Assembly (NCBI GenBank): GCA_027924585.1
Contig: BSBM01000307.1
Span: 18,089,501 to 18,153,500 of the forward strand
From: Larix kaempferi
Lineage: Eukaryota; Streptophyta; Pinopsida; Pinales; Pinaceae
DNA length: 64,000 bases
Direction: 5' to 3'
Below are positions 1-13,118 of the stretch, piece after piece (position 1 is the stretch's first letter; each line of letters starts with the position of its first letter). The notes below the pieces were generated by a model. It did not search any database, was not told the DNA's origin, and saw only the letters and a list, made by a program, of their open reading frames with translations. A program made the position numbers and the translations under genes.

Positions 1-184
1 TGCTGGTCATCTATATTGAGGAAGCTTTGCTGGGTTTTCTACCCCATGAGGGTTTCCCAGGATAAATCTCTGTCTCTTGTGTTTATGCTATGCTTGTTGT
101 TTCTTCAGTGATCCTGTATATGCTATTATTGTGAAATGGAATGTAATGCTGCTATTTTCTGTCTTAGCATATTGAATTTTAACA
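1..184 (+). mobile_element. 3' part of a Copia-family LTR (same family as elements E and D)
   Basis: This stretch is the reverse complement of the first ~185 bases of the two E-element LTRs at 24734 and 31885, with only scattered differences, so it is the downstream end of a forward-oriented LTR. It ends in TTTTAACA at 184, the expected CA terminus. No tRNA-Met primer binding site follows, so it is either the 3' LTR of an element lying left of the window or a solo LTR. It abuts the TTGAC satellite directly. Confidence 0.88.
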
Positions 185-1150
185 GACTTTGGTTGACAAT
201 GATTCACCATAGTTAAATTAACTATGGCTGACTTTAGACAACCATCGTTGAATATGATTGACCATGGATGACTTTGGCCCACCATGGTTAACTTTGGTTG
301 ATCATGGTTGAGTTTGTTTAACTTCAGTTGTCCATAGTTGAATTCAGTTGACTTTTGGTTGATCATGGTTGACTTTGGTTGACTTTTGGTTGAACATGGC
401 AGACTCTAGTTGACTATGGTTGATTATGGTTGATCATGGTCAATTATGATTGACTTTGGTTGACCATGGTCGATTATGATTGACTTTGGTTTACCATGGC
501 TGACTTTGTTTAACCATGGTTTAATTTTTGTTGAATTTGGTTGACCATGGTTAACTTTTGGTTGACTATGGTTGGCCATGGTTGACTTTAGTTGACCATG
601 TATGACTTTGGTTGCATTTTGGTTGACCATGGTTAACTTTAGTTGACTATCGTTGACCATGGTTGACTTTTGGTTGATCATGGTTGAATTTGGTTGTGGT
701 AAACCATGAACAACCATGGTCAATCATAGTCAACCATGGTAAACCAAAATTAACCATGGTTAACCAAAGTCAATCGTAATCAACCATGGTCAACCGAAGT
801 CAACCATAGTCAATTATGGTCAACCATGGTTAACTATAGTGAGCCAAATACAACCATAGTCAACCATGGTTAACCAAAGTCAACCATGGTCAACCATGGT
901 TGACTTTGGTAGAATGGTTGAATTTAGTTGAATTTGTTAAAGATGGTTAACTATGGTTGACTTTGGTTGTCCATGGTTGATTTCCGTTGAATTTTGGTTG
1001 ACCATGGTTGAGTTTGGTTGGGTACGGTTGACCATGGTTGATCATATGTTTATATGGTTCACTTTGGATATAACTTATGTTGACCATGATTTACTATAGT
1101 TGACAATGTTTGAATAATATTGAATATGGTTGACCATGTTCGGATTAGGT
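185..1150. repeat. Degenerate TTGAC/CCATGG satellite with an inverted segment
   Basis: Short units such as GGTTGACCATGG and GACTTTGGTTGAC recur dozens of times with heavy divergence. From about 185 to 695 and from about 898 to 1150 they run in one orientation. From about 696 to 897 the complement (CCATGGTCAACC type) runs instead, so the block can fold back on itself. Open frames across it, rich in N, Q, K and H, come from the repeat and are not genes. TTGAC followed by C or T also matches the core of WRKY W-boxes, but nothing here shows a regulatory role. Confidence 0.85.
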
Positions 1151-3180
1151 CAACAAATATGCATGTAATAATTATAATTGTTTTTCAATATCAACATGTA
1201 TGTAATGTAAGGTTAAAGATGGTTTAACATAGTTGACAATAATTAAGGTTGATTGACTATTAATTAATTAATTAATATTAATTAACGTTAACATTAATTA
1301 ATGAATTGAATAATTATTTAAATAATTTTATTGATGTTAATTGATTATAACATAAATACAAAAATAAATGAGTAAATTATTTAATTAACATCAATTAAAT
1401 AATTTACATATTTATTTAAAGTTAACTACCATATCAATAATTAGCAACAATAATAATACCTTTGTTTTATTGAAATTATTAATGATAATATTATCCTTAC
1501 TTAATTATTAAGGCCTATTATCTTTATATAATATTATCTTTACTTAATTATTACATGGTCTAATATTATCTTTAGATAATTACCTTTAATTATCTTTATT
1601 TACATGGTCAAATATTATCTTTACTTAATTATTAAGGCATACTTAACTATGGTCTAATTGATGTTAAGTAATTTGTTATTTATATTAATTAATTAATATT
1701 ATATTACTTAATTAATTATGGTATTTTATTAATACTATCAATGGTAAGTTTTATTTTCTATTTATTGTTAAATAATTGTAAATAATATATTTACATTTAC
1801 ATTATTAATAATATGATTTTATTGTATTATTAATTAATCAATTAATTATTATTAATTTAAATTAAATATATAATATTAATTAATTAATTTTTTTTTTAAT
1901 TATATGTATTTTTTTCAAATTTACATTAAATTTTTTAATCTTAAAACATATAATAAAGAATAAAGCTTTATATCTTTGAACATTTACACTAAAAATCTTT
2001 AAATCTTAAATGATAAAATAAAAAGCAAATCTTTATATCTTTCAAAATGTATGAAAATATATGATATTATATAGTAAAAAATAATTTAAATATACCTAAC
2101 ATTTACAAACCTAAAAAAAAATTCACCTATAATTGCTTTCTTCACTTACAAAACAAATATACATTTTTTTACTTATAAACATGTGAAAGCCATAAATCAC
2201 AGAATATTTGTAATACCTGGCATTAAATTTAACATTTTTTAAAATAACATTAACTTACTTCAATATAAAACAAATAAAAATTCATTTTTAAAAGTTTTTT
2301 TTTAACTTTTGCATTCATCCAATGACTTGTATATTTGGTTTTTAAATATTTTTCTTACTAAAAGTGGTAGAACTTTACTCTTTATTCACATATGCTTGAC
2401 ACGTAATCTTATGTTCGACCTCTTCTCAATTAATTATTCAATAAGATATAATAAATTAAATATTTATCTATAAATCATAACATATTTTCACATATTATGA
2501 CTTCATTTATTAAATTAAATATTTTATTGGTTACAAAAACTCTTCTAAAACAAATAAGCATCTTAAAAAACTTGTAATAATTCCATTTTTTTTATTAAAA
2601 TAAGAGAATTTTATCATGTGACAATACCAAGGACATGTGTCATTTCCAATACCATGTTTTGGTGATAAAAAAAATGCCTCGAGTCCCAAAACATTCTTTT
2701 CGGTTCATTAGCCATGCGCATGGTTTATGAATTGATAAATTCTCAATTTAGCCTTTATCTGCTATACTTGCAAATTTCAATAAACCTTACATTTTAAAAT
2801 TACAATATGTTTACTTATTTACATATGTTAAGTAATTTAATGTTATATTTATATAATGTTATTTATATCATTATTAATTTTATAATTTTATTTAGATAAC
2901 TGTTACTTTTACTCTAACTATAAAATATTTATAATTATAAATAATTTATAATGTAATGAATAAGGTTGAAATCAAAACAAAAATATATATTTTTTATTTT
3001 ATTTTAAAAATTTTATTCTATTGAAAACAAAATACAAAATCCAAAATCTATCAAACCAGATATATATTAATGCTTTGCTTTGCATTGCATTGCTTTATGA
3101 AGAAGATTTATCAACTTTAAAATATTTAGTTGAGATAGAGATCCAAAATGTCTTTATTATTTATGGTTTTCTATTTACAT
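1151..3180. other. AT-rich DNA without recognised genes
   Basis: Very AT-rich sequence with runs of TTAATTAA and ATTATTAAT (about 1250-1900) and poly-A/T tracts. I see no coding pattern, structural RNA or terminal repeats. Confidence 0.7.
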
Positions 3181-3218
3181 AAAGAAGTTGATCTAGAATA
3201 AAGAAGTTGATCTAGAAT
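3181..3218. repeat. 19-bp direct duplication
   Basis: AAAGAAGTTGATCTAGAAT occurs twice head to tail, at 3181-3199 and 3200-3218. Confidence 0.9.
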
Positions 3219-3228
3219 CTCCTAGCTA

Positions 3229-3430
3229 TTATTTATGGTTTTGCAAGGAGTTTCATATTGTGCTTCAAAGTCATATTAAACAATGTGCGAAAAACTTTTA
3301 ATTAAATATTTATTAACATAGTTCAATTAGTTATTTATGGTTTTGCAAGGAGTTTCATATTGTGACTCAAAGTCATATAAAACAATGCATGAAAAACTTT
3401 TAATTAAATATTTATTTACACAGTTCAAAT
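3229..3430. repeat. 102-bp tandem duplication
   Basis: Two copies of a ~100-bp unit start near 3229 and 3331 (GGAGTTTCAT recurs at 3247 and 3349, period 102). They share 'GGTTTTGCAAGGAG' at the start and 'AACTTTTAATTAAAT' near the end, with a few substitutions. No coding content. Confidence 0.9.
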
Positions 3431-5194
3431 AAAATAATTGAAAAAGATAATTTTTTTATTATGAGAGATATTGTCTTATGCATGACTCAAGAGGATAAAA
3501 ATTTTATTCTATCACATTAGTGCGTTTTCTTTCCCCTTTAAAGTCCATTATGATCTGAAGCACAAAAGTGATACTGGATGGAAATTATAGTATAATATTA
3601 TAACTACATACAGGAACTTATCCGGGGCTGAATAATCCTTCTCACTAACTAAACAAAACAGGCTTTGTATGAGAATATAATATGTATTGTTGTAGATATT
3701 ATTGATACGATAATATATATATTGAAAATAAATTGGTTTTGTTTATGAGTTATAAGTTCTAAGATATGCTTACTACTTACTTCTGTCATATAGAAAATTC
3801 ATTAAACTACTAATTAAACAAAAACCTACAAACAACAATAAAGTCGATAACATATACAAATAAACATTTAATTTATTATAAGCATATATTTGTCAAATAT
3901 AATGCATACACATATATGCATTACATACTTAAACTTTTAATCTAATTTGTGAATATCATATATATTCATCAAGTATAATTGTGTAGCTTTCAATTATGAA
4001 GAGACATAATTGCATGACTGAAATTCATCCTCCAAACCTTAGCACAATGAACAAGCCTTCAAAGCGTGGCAAAAAACAATCCTCAACATACATCACAATA
4101 TAGAATATTATTATTATTATTATATATATTCACTTACTTAAATATAGAATTTTTTTTCTACCTTGAAAGACCCCGCTTTTAAATATAAATAAAAAAACCT
4201 TATATATAAATACACATGAACATTAATTTAAAGTGAATCCGGTGCCTTCAAATACTCACGGCTTTTAAATGAAAAAAATAAAAAAACTTATATATAAATA
4301 TAATAAACATAAATTGAAAAGGAATGCTCCCTTCAAAGATTCCGAGCTTTTTTCCTCATTGAAAGAAGTTGACTGCAAAAGTGAAAGACTCAAGCAATGC
4401 CAATTTTCTCCACCAACATGCATCTTTTATGAAAGCAAATGCTGAGTTAGCATCCAAGATTTATAAGAATATGTTAGCATGGCCATATAGAATATTATTA
4501 TTATATTTGATTTATATATGAATCAAATGTGATAGGTATATAAATATTATTATTGTTCAAGTTATAATAAATTATTGATATATAAATAAAACATTTAATA
4601 TTATTAAAAAGTGCTTTAAATAAAAAACATCTCAACAAACTGCAATTTTATATATAATATATAAACATAAATGGACATAAAAATTTAAGTGAATCTGCGC
4701 CATTCAAAGACTCCCGGGTTAAATATTTAGTATCATGTTGACATTGGCTTCGCATTAGCAACATGTGAATGAAGGCATGCATCATATTGTTGACATTGGC
4801 TTCAATATATTGCTGGCTGGCGGCTTTAGATATCTTCTATATTGCTGGCGGCATTAGATATCTTCACATACCATATTCTCATTGCCATAGCTTCCGTTTT
4901 CATTTGGATCGTGGCTATCAATCATGCCATTCAAAAGTGTAATCATATTATTTCTGATCAATCTATGCGAGAGCATCAGTATGATCCATAGCTTCATTCC
5001 TGCTTCATCAGTATGACCACTTCTACTCTTCTGCATTATCTGTGGTTGAAGTTGCACAATCTTCAATCTCTTCATGCTGGTTAGAGGAGATATAATAGCA
5101 CTGTTTGAGCGTTATACTACAAATTCGGGTGTTGAGTGGGGGAGTGGAGCTGAGCAGTCGTACAGCGCAGCGGAGCGGATCTTTACGGGAGTGT
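3431..5194. other. AT-rich DNA with degenerate repeats
   Basis: No gene is supported. A loose repeat of the form TTTTAAATATAAATAAAAAA followed by CTTATATATAAATA appears near 4178 and 4263, and a related 'AAGTGAATC..CCTTCAAA' phrase near 4233 and 4690. An open frame on the minus strand (4854-5075) has no recognisable domain. Confidence 0.6.
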
Positions 5195-5335
5195 AGGAGT
5201 GTGGGGGGGGAGAGTGGAGCTGAGCCGACAATCTAATTCAAGTAGTGGGGGGGAGAGTGGAGTGTAGGAGTGTGGCGGGGGGAGAGTGGAGCTGAGCCGA
5301 CAATCTAATTCCAATCTAATTCAAGTAGTGGAGAC
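5195..5335. repeat. G-rich tandem duplication
   Basis: A GC-rich island in AT-rich DNA. The phrase GGGGGGAGAGTGGAGCTGAG followed by CCGACAATCTAATTC occurs at about 5204 and 5279, with a partial GGAGTGTAGGAGTGTGG unit between, so the unit is roughly 75-80 bp. 'CAATCTAATTC' is further doubled near 5310. The G runs could form G-quadruplexes. Confidence 0.8.
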
Positions 5336-6020
5336 CTACACTTAACCCATAAGAACTACTTGGCATTTCAAATTAACCTAACGCATAAGAACCACTTGGC
5401 ATTTTAAATTGGTTAATATTAATATTAAATAACTATATGTGTCGTTTAGATTTAAAGATGCGCGTAAGTTAACTAATTAAATCAGAATGATTCGTTTATG
5501 TACTATACACAGCATATTCTGGTATCTTTCTAATCTAACCATTCATTATAAAAAAATAAAAAATATCCACCCACCCTCCATACTAAAAGTTAAAATATAC
5601 ACCTATGGGCGTAACTAGGCTAATTAGTATCTGTCTTTTGTGAGTGGCCATTGTTTTCTGTTTCAGTGTTTAGAATTATAGGGTCACGAGGTGTATTGGT
5701 CTGCAGATTATTATTTTTTTAAAATCAGCGACCGTCTTATACATACTGGTCACTGTATTTCTACACATTATTATTATCATTTATACTGGTGGGATGGGAT
5801 ATATCTGGATCCCGTGGTATTCATCTTCGGCTTTCTCAAATATCGTAACAAGATTCTGTCAGGGAGTCCTGTGACGCGGATTGCAAAGGTGAGTATAATA
5901 TTTAATGTTCACGATTATTTGTTTTTGGCAAACATTATGTATTGAGCTGTATTGTTTTCTATTTTTAAAATTTGTACTAATACAATACAATTGTAAATGG
6001 AGGCGGCCTTCAATCCTAAG
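5336..6020. other. Intergenic DNA, nothing recognised
   Basis: AT-rich. A plus-strand open frame (5691-5945, 84 codons) has no recognisable motif and is probably chance. The phrase CGCATAAGAACCACTTGGCA near 5382 repeats a close match at about 5350. Confidence 0.6.
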
Positions 6021-6144
6021 TGGATAGGCCTTACTGTAAATTACATAGCCATATTAATCACTACATTTGGATGGAGAGAATATTCAAATGGATAGGCCTT
6101 ATTGTAAATTACATAGCCATATTAATCACCACATTTAGATGGAG
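6021..6144. repeat. 68-bp tandem duplication
   Basis: TGGATAGGCCTTA(C/T)TGTAAA and the following ~36 bases occur at 6021 and 6089, each ending in GGATGGAG or AGATGGAG, with two or three substitutions. Confidence 0.9.
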
Positions 6145-7599
6145 AAAGGAGTTATACATACTTTGTACTGATTCGCTACTATTATTATAAGACACCGGCA
6201 AGTCAGGATGATTTGAACTTGTGACCTTCATTTACAATATTTCTTTCATAACAAGTGAATCACCAATTAAGCTACACCACTACGGACTTTAAACACATTA
6301 ATATTATTAATATAATTACTATTAATTTATTTTTGAAAACATTCTAAATCTCTTTACCATATGTATAAAGTATTCTAAATCTCCCTAGCATTTTCGAAAT
6401 CGAGTCTTTTTTTACTAAACCCATTATGTTAAATAAGGAGGCCATTATTCCATAGCAAAATAAAAAAAAATCAAATGCGTGTGCAAATAAATCTGCTACT
6501 GCTAAAGCAACTTCAAAAACCGTCGCATCCAATGACCCAAATTTATAATAAACAATTGCAATTTATCCCAGGCATCATTGCCACGTTTCCCTTTTTAAAA
6601 AGAATCCAAAGGCAAAGCGAATGTCTCCTTGTGTCGCTCCTCCCAAGGTTCTTGGGTTCCAATTGGACGGTGGATGCTAAGTACCTCTAGATGCACGAGA
6701 ACTGCGGGAGCGATTAGTGTTTGCCATGCCATATCTTTGCTTTTCTTTGCTTCATTTAAAGGACACAATTTGTCTACTGAATGGTCGGCATAAATGACAT
6801 AAATGTTATGTAGATTTAACTAATCTTTGGATACTATGTTATACCATGTTACCTTATTTAAGTCAGGTCACTCTTTATTTCACTTTATAGAAAAATAAAT
6901 ATTGAAATAACATCATTTGGAATCTCTTTATGAAAGCAGTAATTAAAGAAAATCAAAGCATTTTTTTAAAATATTCACATCATGTTATAAGGGATTTTTT
7001 TTTGTAAGTAACAACCAAAAGAAGAATAACCATATTTTTTCTTTTAACGTAACAATCAAAGAATAAAAGGTTCTAACTACCTTAAGGGTTTAGATTTCAC
7101 GAGGAAATCTCTGTTAAAGCAGCAACTACAGAAAATCAAATGATATATAAATAAATGTTTTAATTTTTGAAAGATTTGGATATGATAAATGTAAAAGCTT
7201 TATAAAATTGATGGTAAATATTTTATAAAAATGATAATAAATATTTTAGAAAAAATGGGAAGTTTATATAATTATAATTTGTGAAATAATTTTGATTTTT
7301 TCCAGCGAAAAAAAACTACTATTGATATTCAAGGTTGAATCAAATAGTACAAAGATGAACTTGATTCTACTGTCGAATCAAATACAACAGAAATATACAT
7401 CCAAAAGGAACAAAATCCCTTCAACATAATCCAACCATCTATGAGCATGGCAACATTACTGTAAATATGTATCTAAGAGGCAAAAAATAGCCACCTAAGT
7501 ATATGACATCCCAACAATATCCATATTGCAAAAAGGAAAAATAACAAATGCCTGAATCCAATAACTGAACTAAAATACTGAGATAAATATCAGCAAGAT
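6145..7599. other. Intergenic DNA, nothing recognised
   Basis: AT-rich sequence. Small overlapping open frames at 6344-6690 on both strands resemble no known domain. No terminal repeats or RNA genes seen. Confidence 0.6.
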
Positions 7600-7965
7600 T
7601 CACTCAAAAAAGAAGAGGGAGCCGCTATCCAGGAAACTATTGTCACACCATTCCTCCCATAACAGATGTCCTTCCGAACTAGATAGTGCTTGTTTAGATA
7701 ACTTATCCGCGAGAGAATTTTGTTCTCGAAAGATGTGTTCAAATATGATATTCTGATGTTTGGAAATTTCATGGTGAGTCCGAATGGCCCAATGTCTCAG
7801 GTGCATGACATTGAGTCTAAATTCACCCGCAACCCATTTTATAGTGACCCTGGAGTCACCATAGACCTTAATATTTACCAAACCAAAACAATTTGCAACT
7901 TTAAGGATGCACCATAACGCCATTAACTCGGCTTTCATGTTTGTTCCCGAACCACAATTGAGTTG
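7600..7965 (-). pseudogene. RNase H domain fragment of a LINE-type retrotransposon
   Basis: The minus frame reads as a plant RVT_3-type RNase H: 'MKAELMALWCIL' carries the catalytic Glu, 'VYGDSRVTIKW' the second-strand Asp, and 'FREQNSLADKLSKQAL' the C-terminal Asp with the usual Asn-x-x-Ala-Asp pattern. The similarity continues upstream of the ATG (CGSGTN before the Met) until a TAA near 7969, so the Met is not a true start. The N-terminal strand with the first catalytic Asp is missing. Such domains sit at the C-terminus of plant L1-type elements after the reverse transcriptase. No RT or poly-A tail is seen beside it, so this is an isolated relic. A captured host RNase H-like gene is a less likely alternative. 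Confidence 0.75.
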
Positions 7966-10582
7966 ATTTTATCTTACAAAGTATCAATATTTATATAATT
8001 TTAATTATTTAATTTAATTAATTAAATTATTGAATAATTTAAAAATATAATTTACAACTTCAAAACTAAAAACAACATTTTCATATATTATCTTCCTCTC
8101 TATATATAAATTTAACAAGAGCTACAGCTAAATCCCTACCTTTTAATTTAAAAGAAAAAAATCAATATATAAGATTATATAAAAGGTGTAGATTATTAAA
8201 GACTAAGCTACACTTCTTTGACTATTGTTAGAGGTTAGTCATTGAATATTGTCTTCTCAATATGCAATAAATATGTTCCTTGCTTAAAATAATACTTTAT
8301 ATTATGAATGTTCTTCAAAAACATAAAACCTCCAAAACAATAATAAGATAAATGACACATTCTTATAGAATACAATGGTTAGTATAGAAGTCAATCAAAT
8401 GGATTGACAAATAAAAAAACTCTAGTAAATGTATAAAAAAAATTCAACCAAATAGATTGATAAATCAAAACCTCTACTAATAAAAAACTCTAGTATGTGT
8501 ACAAATAAAAAACATGAACCTATTTAAAAGTGTACATATAGAAAACTTTAGTAAGCAAATGAATGAATTTATAGAAATTTTCTATTTTGAACATTTAATG
8601 GATTGGAAAATGAATGTGAATTCATAAATAAATTCCATCCACGTTATATTTTTGTAATAAATTATTTAAATTGAATAAATATATTTTTGAATTTGAGAAT
8701 AATAATAAGTTGTTAATTTATATTTTTTAATTAGTATAATAATATTTTTTAATTAAATATATATTTTGTTCATTTATTTTTAAATTATATAAATTTAATA
8801 ATGACAAAATTTTCTCCTACTAATTTATAAATTAAATCTTACATCAAATCTACAATTATATATTTTTTCTATAATTTATAAATTCATAAATTAATTTAAA
8901 AATTAAATCTCATCTGTATTTAAGATTAGCTTCACAAGAAAATATAATTCATTACTTTTTTTTAAAGATTCCATTTATTTTTTTGGTTAGCAATAAAGAT
9001 TCGTATTACAAATTGAATTGTGTAATCATTTGCTATATCTATTTTTATATGTATTTAATATAAAGTGTTTTTCTCTTGTTTATGGTATTGATACTTTTGT
9101 TATATAAAATACTTATCATTTAAGTTAATCATATCTTTAATAGCTTAGTTCTTAATTTAGTTCTTGTTTTTAAAAAATTGAAAATTAAATAATAAATATT
9201 AATATTTAAAAAAAAAACTAAAAACATCAGTTTAATAATAACCTAAGAAAGTGAAAATCAAACAACAAATATTAATATTTACAAAATAAAAATAAAAAAA
9301 TTTAAAAAATTATTTAAAAATAATCTACAACTAATATATATAGAGAGAGTTATAACATGACTTCTTTGATTTCATAAAACTTCTTAACTAAAATCTATGA
9401 AACTGTAGATTATAAATTAATAATTAATGTTATTTTTTTTCATTCATATATATTTATATAATAAATACAAAATTATAATTTTTAAACAAGTTATTATTGT
9501 AAAAAAAAAAATCTTACTATCTCTTTAAACACATAATATTATATTACAAAGGTTTGTGAATTATTATATTTACTTTTTTATAATTAAAAAATTCACATAA
9601 TTTAACAAATAAAATGGATTAAGTAAATATTAAAATATTTTTATTACATCATTAAAAAAATATTTTGAAAAACTCATTTAAGAGTTTTAAAAAATCAGTA
9701 TTGTTAAATAAAACATTAATACTGTGAAACCACACAAATGGACATGAAAATATAGACCAAGTCAATAATATTTAAAATATTAATCTTATACCATCTCTTA
9801 TCTCTCATTATTGTAATTTTAATTCTTTGAAATCTACTTAACTAACACAAAATTCAAAATCAAATACTTTTGAAGAAAACATAACCAACAACGACAAAGA
9901 AATGTGCTCAACTTCGAACTTGAGACCTCGAGAGTGTAATGGCTCACACACTGTAATTTCAGTGGACAAATTTTATTTTCAAACTTGACGGTATGCCGAG
10001 AATTTTGCAAATGATTGATATTCCATCCTCGAGGCTGCACCCATCGGAACACAACAAATATCTCGGACAAGAATGAGTCGTTGAAGACTATTTACATAAT
10101 ATGAGAACTTCCTCAACAATTATCTCCTTTTTGTCCTTCCGCCTAGAAGGTCAGAGAGTCTGTGATTAGGGAACAACCAATGATATGCAGAATGATATAT
10201 TATGTGTATCAATATATAATAGAAAGGAAGGAGTTTACCCAACTATTTAAACCTAATAATAATACAAAGAAAGCACTTTACCCAACTCTTTAACGTGATA
10301 GTAAAAAGTGGAGTGCTTTATTGGTTAGCAAGACCTCAAAATTTTGATAACCAATGACCATCAACAAAACAAAGTTTTTCTAAAATGCAAATCCCAACCC
10401 TATCACCTTATTTTTTTTTAGTATAAACTGACATTCTTTCAAACCTGTATGCATACAAACAGTTAAAAAAACTTCACCTTAGTTTAAAGAACATGCCATG
10501 AGGGAAATATTTCTAGGAAAATAAAATGGTTCCTTCGACCATTAAGTTCTCCACTTGGCATTTAACTAGAGACGACTTCAAT
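7966..10582. other. AT-rich intergenic DNA
   Basis: AT-rich with long A/T runs and no recognised coding signal. A minus frame at 9834-10070 has no domain. The last 70 bases (10516-10587), read on the minus strand, keep open the frame that ends at the right border of element A (see 34750-34834). Confidence 0.6.
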
Positions 10583-10587
10583 GGAAA

Positions 10588-10979
10588 TGTTAGGAATCCA
10601 TGTCAGCCCTTCTATTTATTTTGTTAGTATATTGTTATTGGACGCATATGCTTTGTAAGTCGTTCCGTAGTATTTGTTGATCCATAGTTTGTATTATTGT
10701 TGTTGGACGCATATGCTTTGTAAGTCGTCCCATAGTAATTGTTGATCCATATTTTGTATTGACCCGTGGTTTGTATTGACACATGGTATTGGCGCCTAGA
10801 CTTATTATATAAGTTTGTGTTGAGACCAATGAAGGTACCATGAAGTTATCTGTATTGAGCTTGCTCAAAGGAGGTTGCCCCCTCGAAGTGGCCTGTGATC
10901 AATATAAAAGTGATTCTGAGCTTTGTTATTTATGCTATCTCGTTTGTTTTCATTAATTAATTATTGCAGGTTCATCACA
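10588..10979 (+). repeat. Element A 5' LTR
   Basis: Starts TGTTAGGAATCC and ends GGTTCATCACA. A TATA-like TATATAA lies at 10806-10812. Internally the phrase TTGGACGCATATGCTTTGTA occurs twice (about 10638 and 10703). Compared with the 3' LTR it lacks a 13-bp insertion. GGAAA precedes it as the target-site duplication. Confidence 0.95.
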
Positions 10980-10981
10980 TC

Positions 10982-10994
10982 TGGATCATAGCAC
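10982..10994 (+). other. Element A primer binding site (tRNA-iMet type, degraded)
   Basis: TGGATCATAGCAC, two bases after the LTR, is a decayed form of TGGTATCAGAGC, the complement of the 3' end of plant initiator tRNA-Met. Confidence 0.7.
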
Positions 10995-12106
10995 TTTCTT
11001 GGGCTCGTTGGGTGGAATTTCTGCCAATTTTTTTTTTCGCATCTATTGCAAGTTCGAATATGGGAATAATCCATATCCGCTTAACTATGGGAAGTACTTG
11101 GGCATAATTCCTAAAACGCATTGTGAGGAGTACCATAGGAACCCCAAAGTAGCTGGCCCATTGAGAGGACCTGCCAGCGAAAAGGGCAACGACCCCTACC
11201 TGATTGACTAGTTCCCACCTATGAGGTAAACTAAGAGATGTCGTTTGTGGCAAAGCGGTTATCATTTTTACTTGAGCCGTGGAGTGAGGGGCATTGCCCC
11301 AATACGCAAGTCGTCAGACAGCATTGGTGGCCGAGTGAAACCCCTGAACCGTTAGGAAGCCGAACATACCTAGGGTCCATATCAATTTCCAGCTGAACTG
11401 TCCGATCACTTCCGCGTCATTTCAGATCCCTTCCGAGCCATTTTAGATCTAGCCATTTCAGATCCATTTTAAAAGCTATTCCAAATACAGCTGTTCCAGA
11501 TCTATTCTAAAATCCGTTTGAGATCCAACTATTTTCGATCCATTCGATGTCGTTTCAGATCCATTTGTTGCCACCCTTCTGTGTCGTTTCATATCCAATT
11601 GTTCTGATCCCTTCCGTGTCGTTGCAGATCCATTTCTGGAAAAACAAAATTAAAAAAATATGTTTTTTCGCCATATATCCCTTGTTTTAACTCTGTTTAC
11701 CTTGAAACTTCCTGGACACCCCTGCAATACCATTCTGCATATTTCATTTCTGAGGACCCTATCCCAAATTCTACTTCCCAAAGCCATAAATCTTAGATTT
11801 GTCTATTTTTAGTGTTTGCCATAACTTCTTCAATTTTCACCCACTCGCCTCCAAATTTTTCCACTGTGTTCATTGCCTATTTCTGATTCTTTGTCCTTGT
11901 TTGACAAATTTTCTCATTCTTTCATCCTACTTCTGAAATCCCCATTTTTTGCTTCCCTGTCCATTAGAAAGTGTCCAAAACCTAGTCAAACCCCAATTAC
12001 CCATCTGAGTTTTTCCCAAATCCAAATTTCTCTTTACTAAATAAGCTTTTGTTTGTGTTTTTCTATCCATTCCCACCCCCCCCACCCAAAAAAAAAACTC
12101 CTGGTT
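10995..12106 (+). other. Element A leader
   Basis: Non-coding leader between primer site and gag. From about 11390 to 11640 it holds a degenerate short repeat built on TTTCAGATCCATTT and CCCTTCCGTGTCG. Small open frames on both strands are not conserved with anything recognised. Confidence 0.6.
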
Positions 12107-13118
12107 ATGGTTGTCACCCGCACAGGAGCAACAACCATGGAGGAAGCACTTGCAGCCATCCAAACCAATCTCCAAGATCTGGATGAAAAACTTCTCAGCC
12201 TCCATCTTCAGCATTCAGCCATGAACAATAATCGACATCAAGAATCTTCTGCAGCCAATGCGTTCTCTTCTTCCAACAATTTTCGTGGTCCGAAGCTTGA
12301 ATTTCCTCGCTTCAATGGTATTGATCCGACTGGATGGAATATCTATCGTGCATAATAGTATTTCAATCTAAATAATACTTTTGATGTCCAAAAAGTTTCA
12401 CTTGCATCCTTTCATTTGGAACAGGAAGCCCTTCAATGGTACCATTGGTACATCAAGGCTCATGACGAGCCAAAATGGATAGATTTTTGCCAACTCCTTT
12501 TGCAATGATTTGGTCCCAGTGATTTTGATGACTTCACCGGAGCACTCACTAAACTTCGTCAAAGTGGCACTGTGAGAGAGTATCAGACAGAATTTGAGAA
12601 ACTAGCCAATCACACAAAATGATTGTTTGATGAATTCTACAGGAGTTGTTTTATCAGTGGTCTTAAGGATGAAATCCGCTCATAGGTTAAAATGTTCTGT
12701 CCCAACACAATGATAGAAGCTATGGGGTTGGCTAAGTTGGCAAAAGACAAGATTGCAGCCCAACAACACTCCAAACCCACTGTTGTTCCCTTCCAAAATA
12801 AGGGTTCTCAATGACCTCCCATTCCGCCAGCTCCTTGACCAACTCCTATCAAGCATTTGTCTGAAACAGAGATGCAGGCACGCAGAGAAAAATGACTTTG
12901 TTATAATTGTGATGAGAAATTCACTCGGGGACATAAATGTGTTCAGCAAAAGCTCTATCTCTTGGATATGGATTCTCCGCCTACCTCTAAAATTGGTGAA
13001 GAAGCTCCAGATACAATGGATGATCAGGTCAACATTCAAGAGTCGCCTATTGATCCCCCATCTCAGGACAACCAACCAGAGATATCTCTCAATGCTTTAT
13101 CCGATGTCACCACCCCCT
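12107..13118 (+). pseudogene. gag: Element A gag (capsid and zinc knuckle), broken
   Basis: The start is ATG at 12107 (MVVTRTGATTMEEAL). It is followed by a helical N-terminus and the gag-homology phrase 'KLEFPRFNGIDPTGW'. The reading continues through retrotransposon gag patterns ('ALQWYHWYIKAH', 'TGALTKLRQSGTVREY') to a CCHC knuckle, CYNCDEKFTRGHKC, at about 12899-12940. Stops at about 12353 (TAA), 12507, 12619, 12684, 12811 and 12892 and at least one frame change make it non-functional. Gag normally forms the virus-like particle and binds RNA through the knuckle. Most stops are TAG or TGA, as expected from cytosine deamination in silenced DNA. Confidence 0.85.

Noticed and set aside
88-723. 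Two minus-strand ORFs of 92 and 99 codons
   Set aside because: They run through the LTR end and the TTGAC satellite; composition is repeat-driven with no domain.
185-1150. Promoter or enhancer made of W-boxes
   Set aside because: TTGAC density follows from the satellite unit itself, and no adjacent gene is present. Kept only as a speculative finding.
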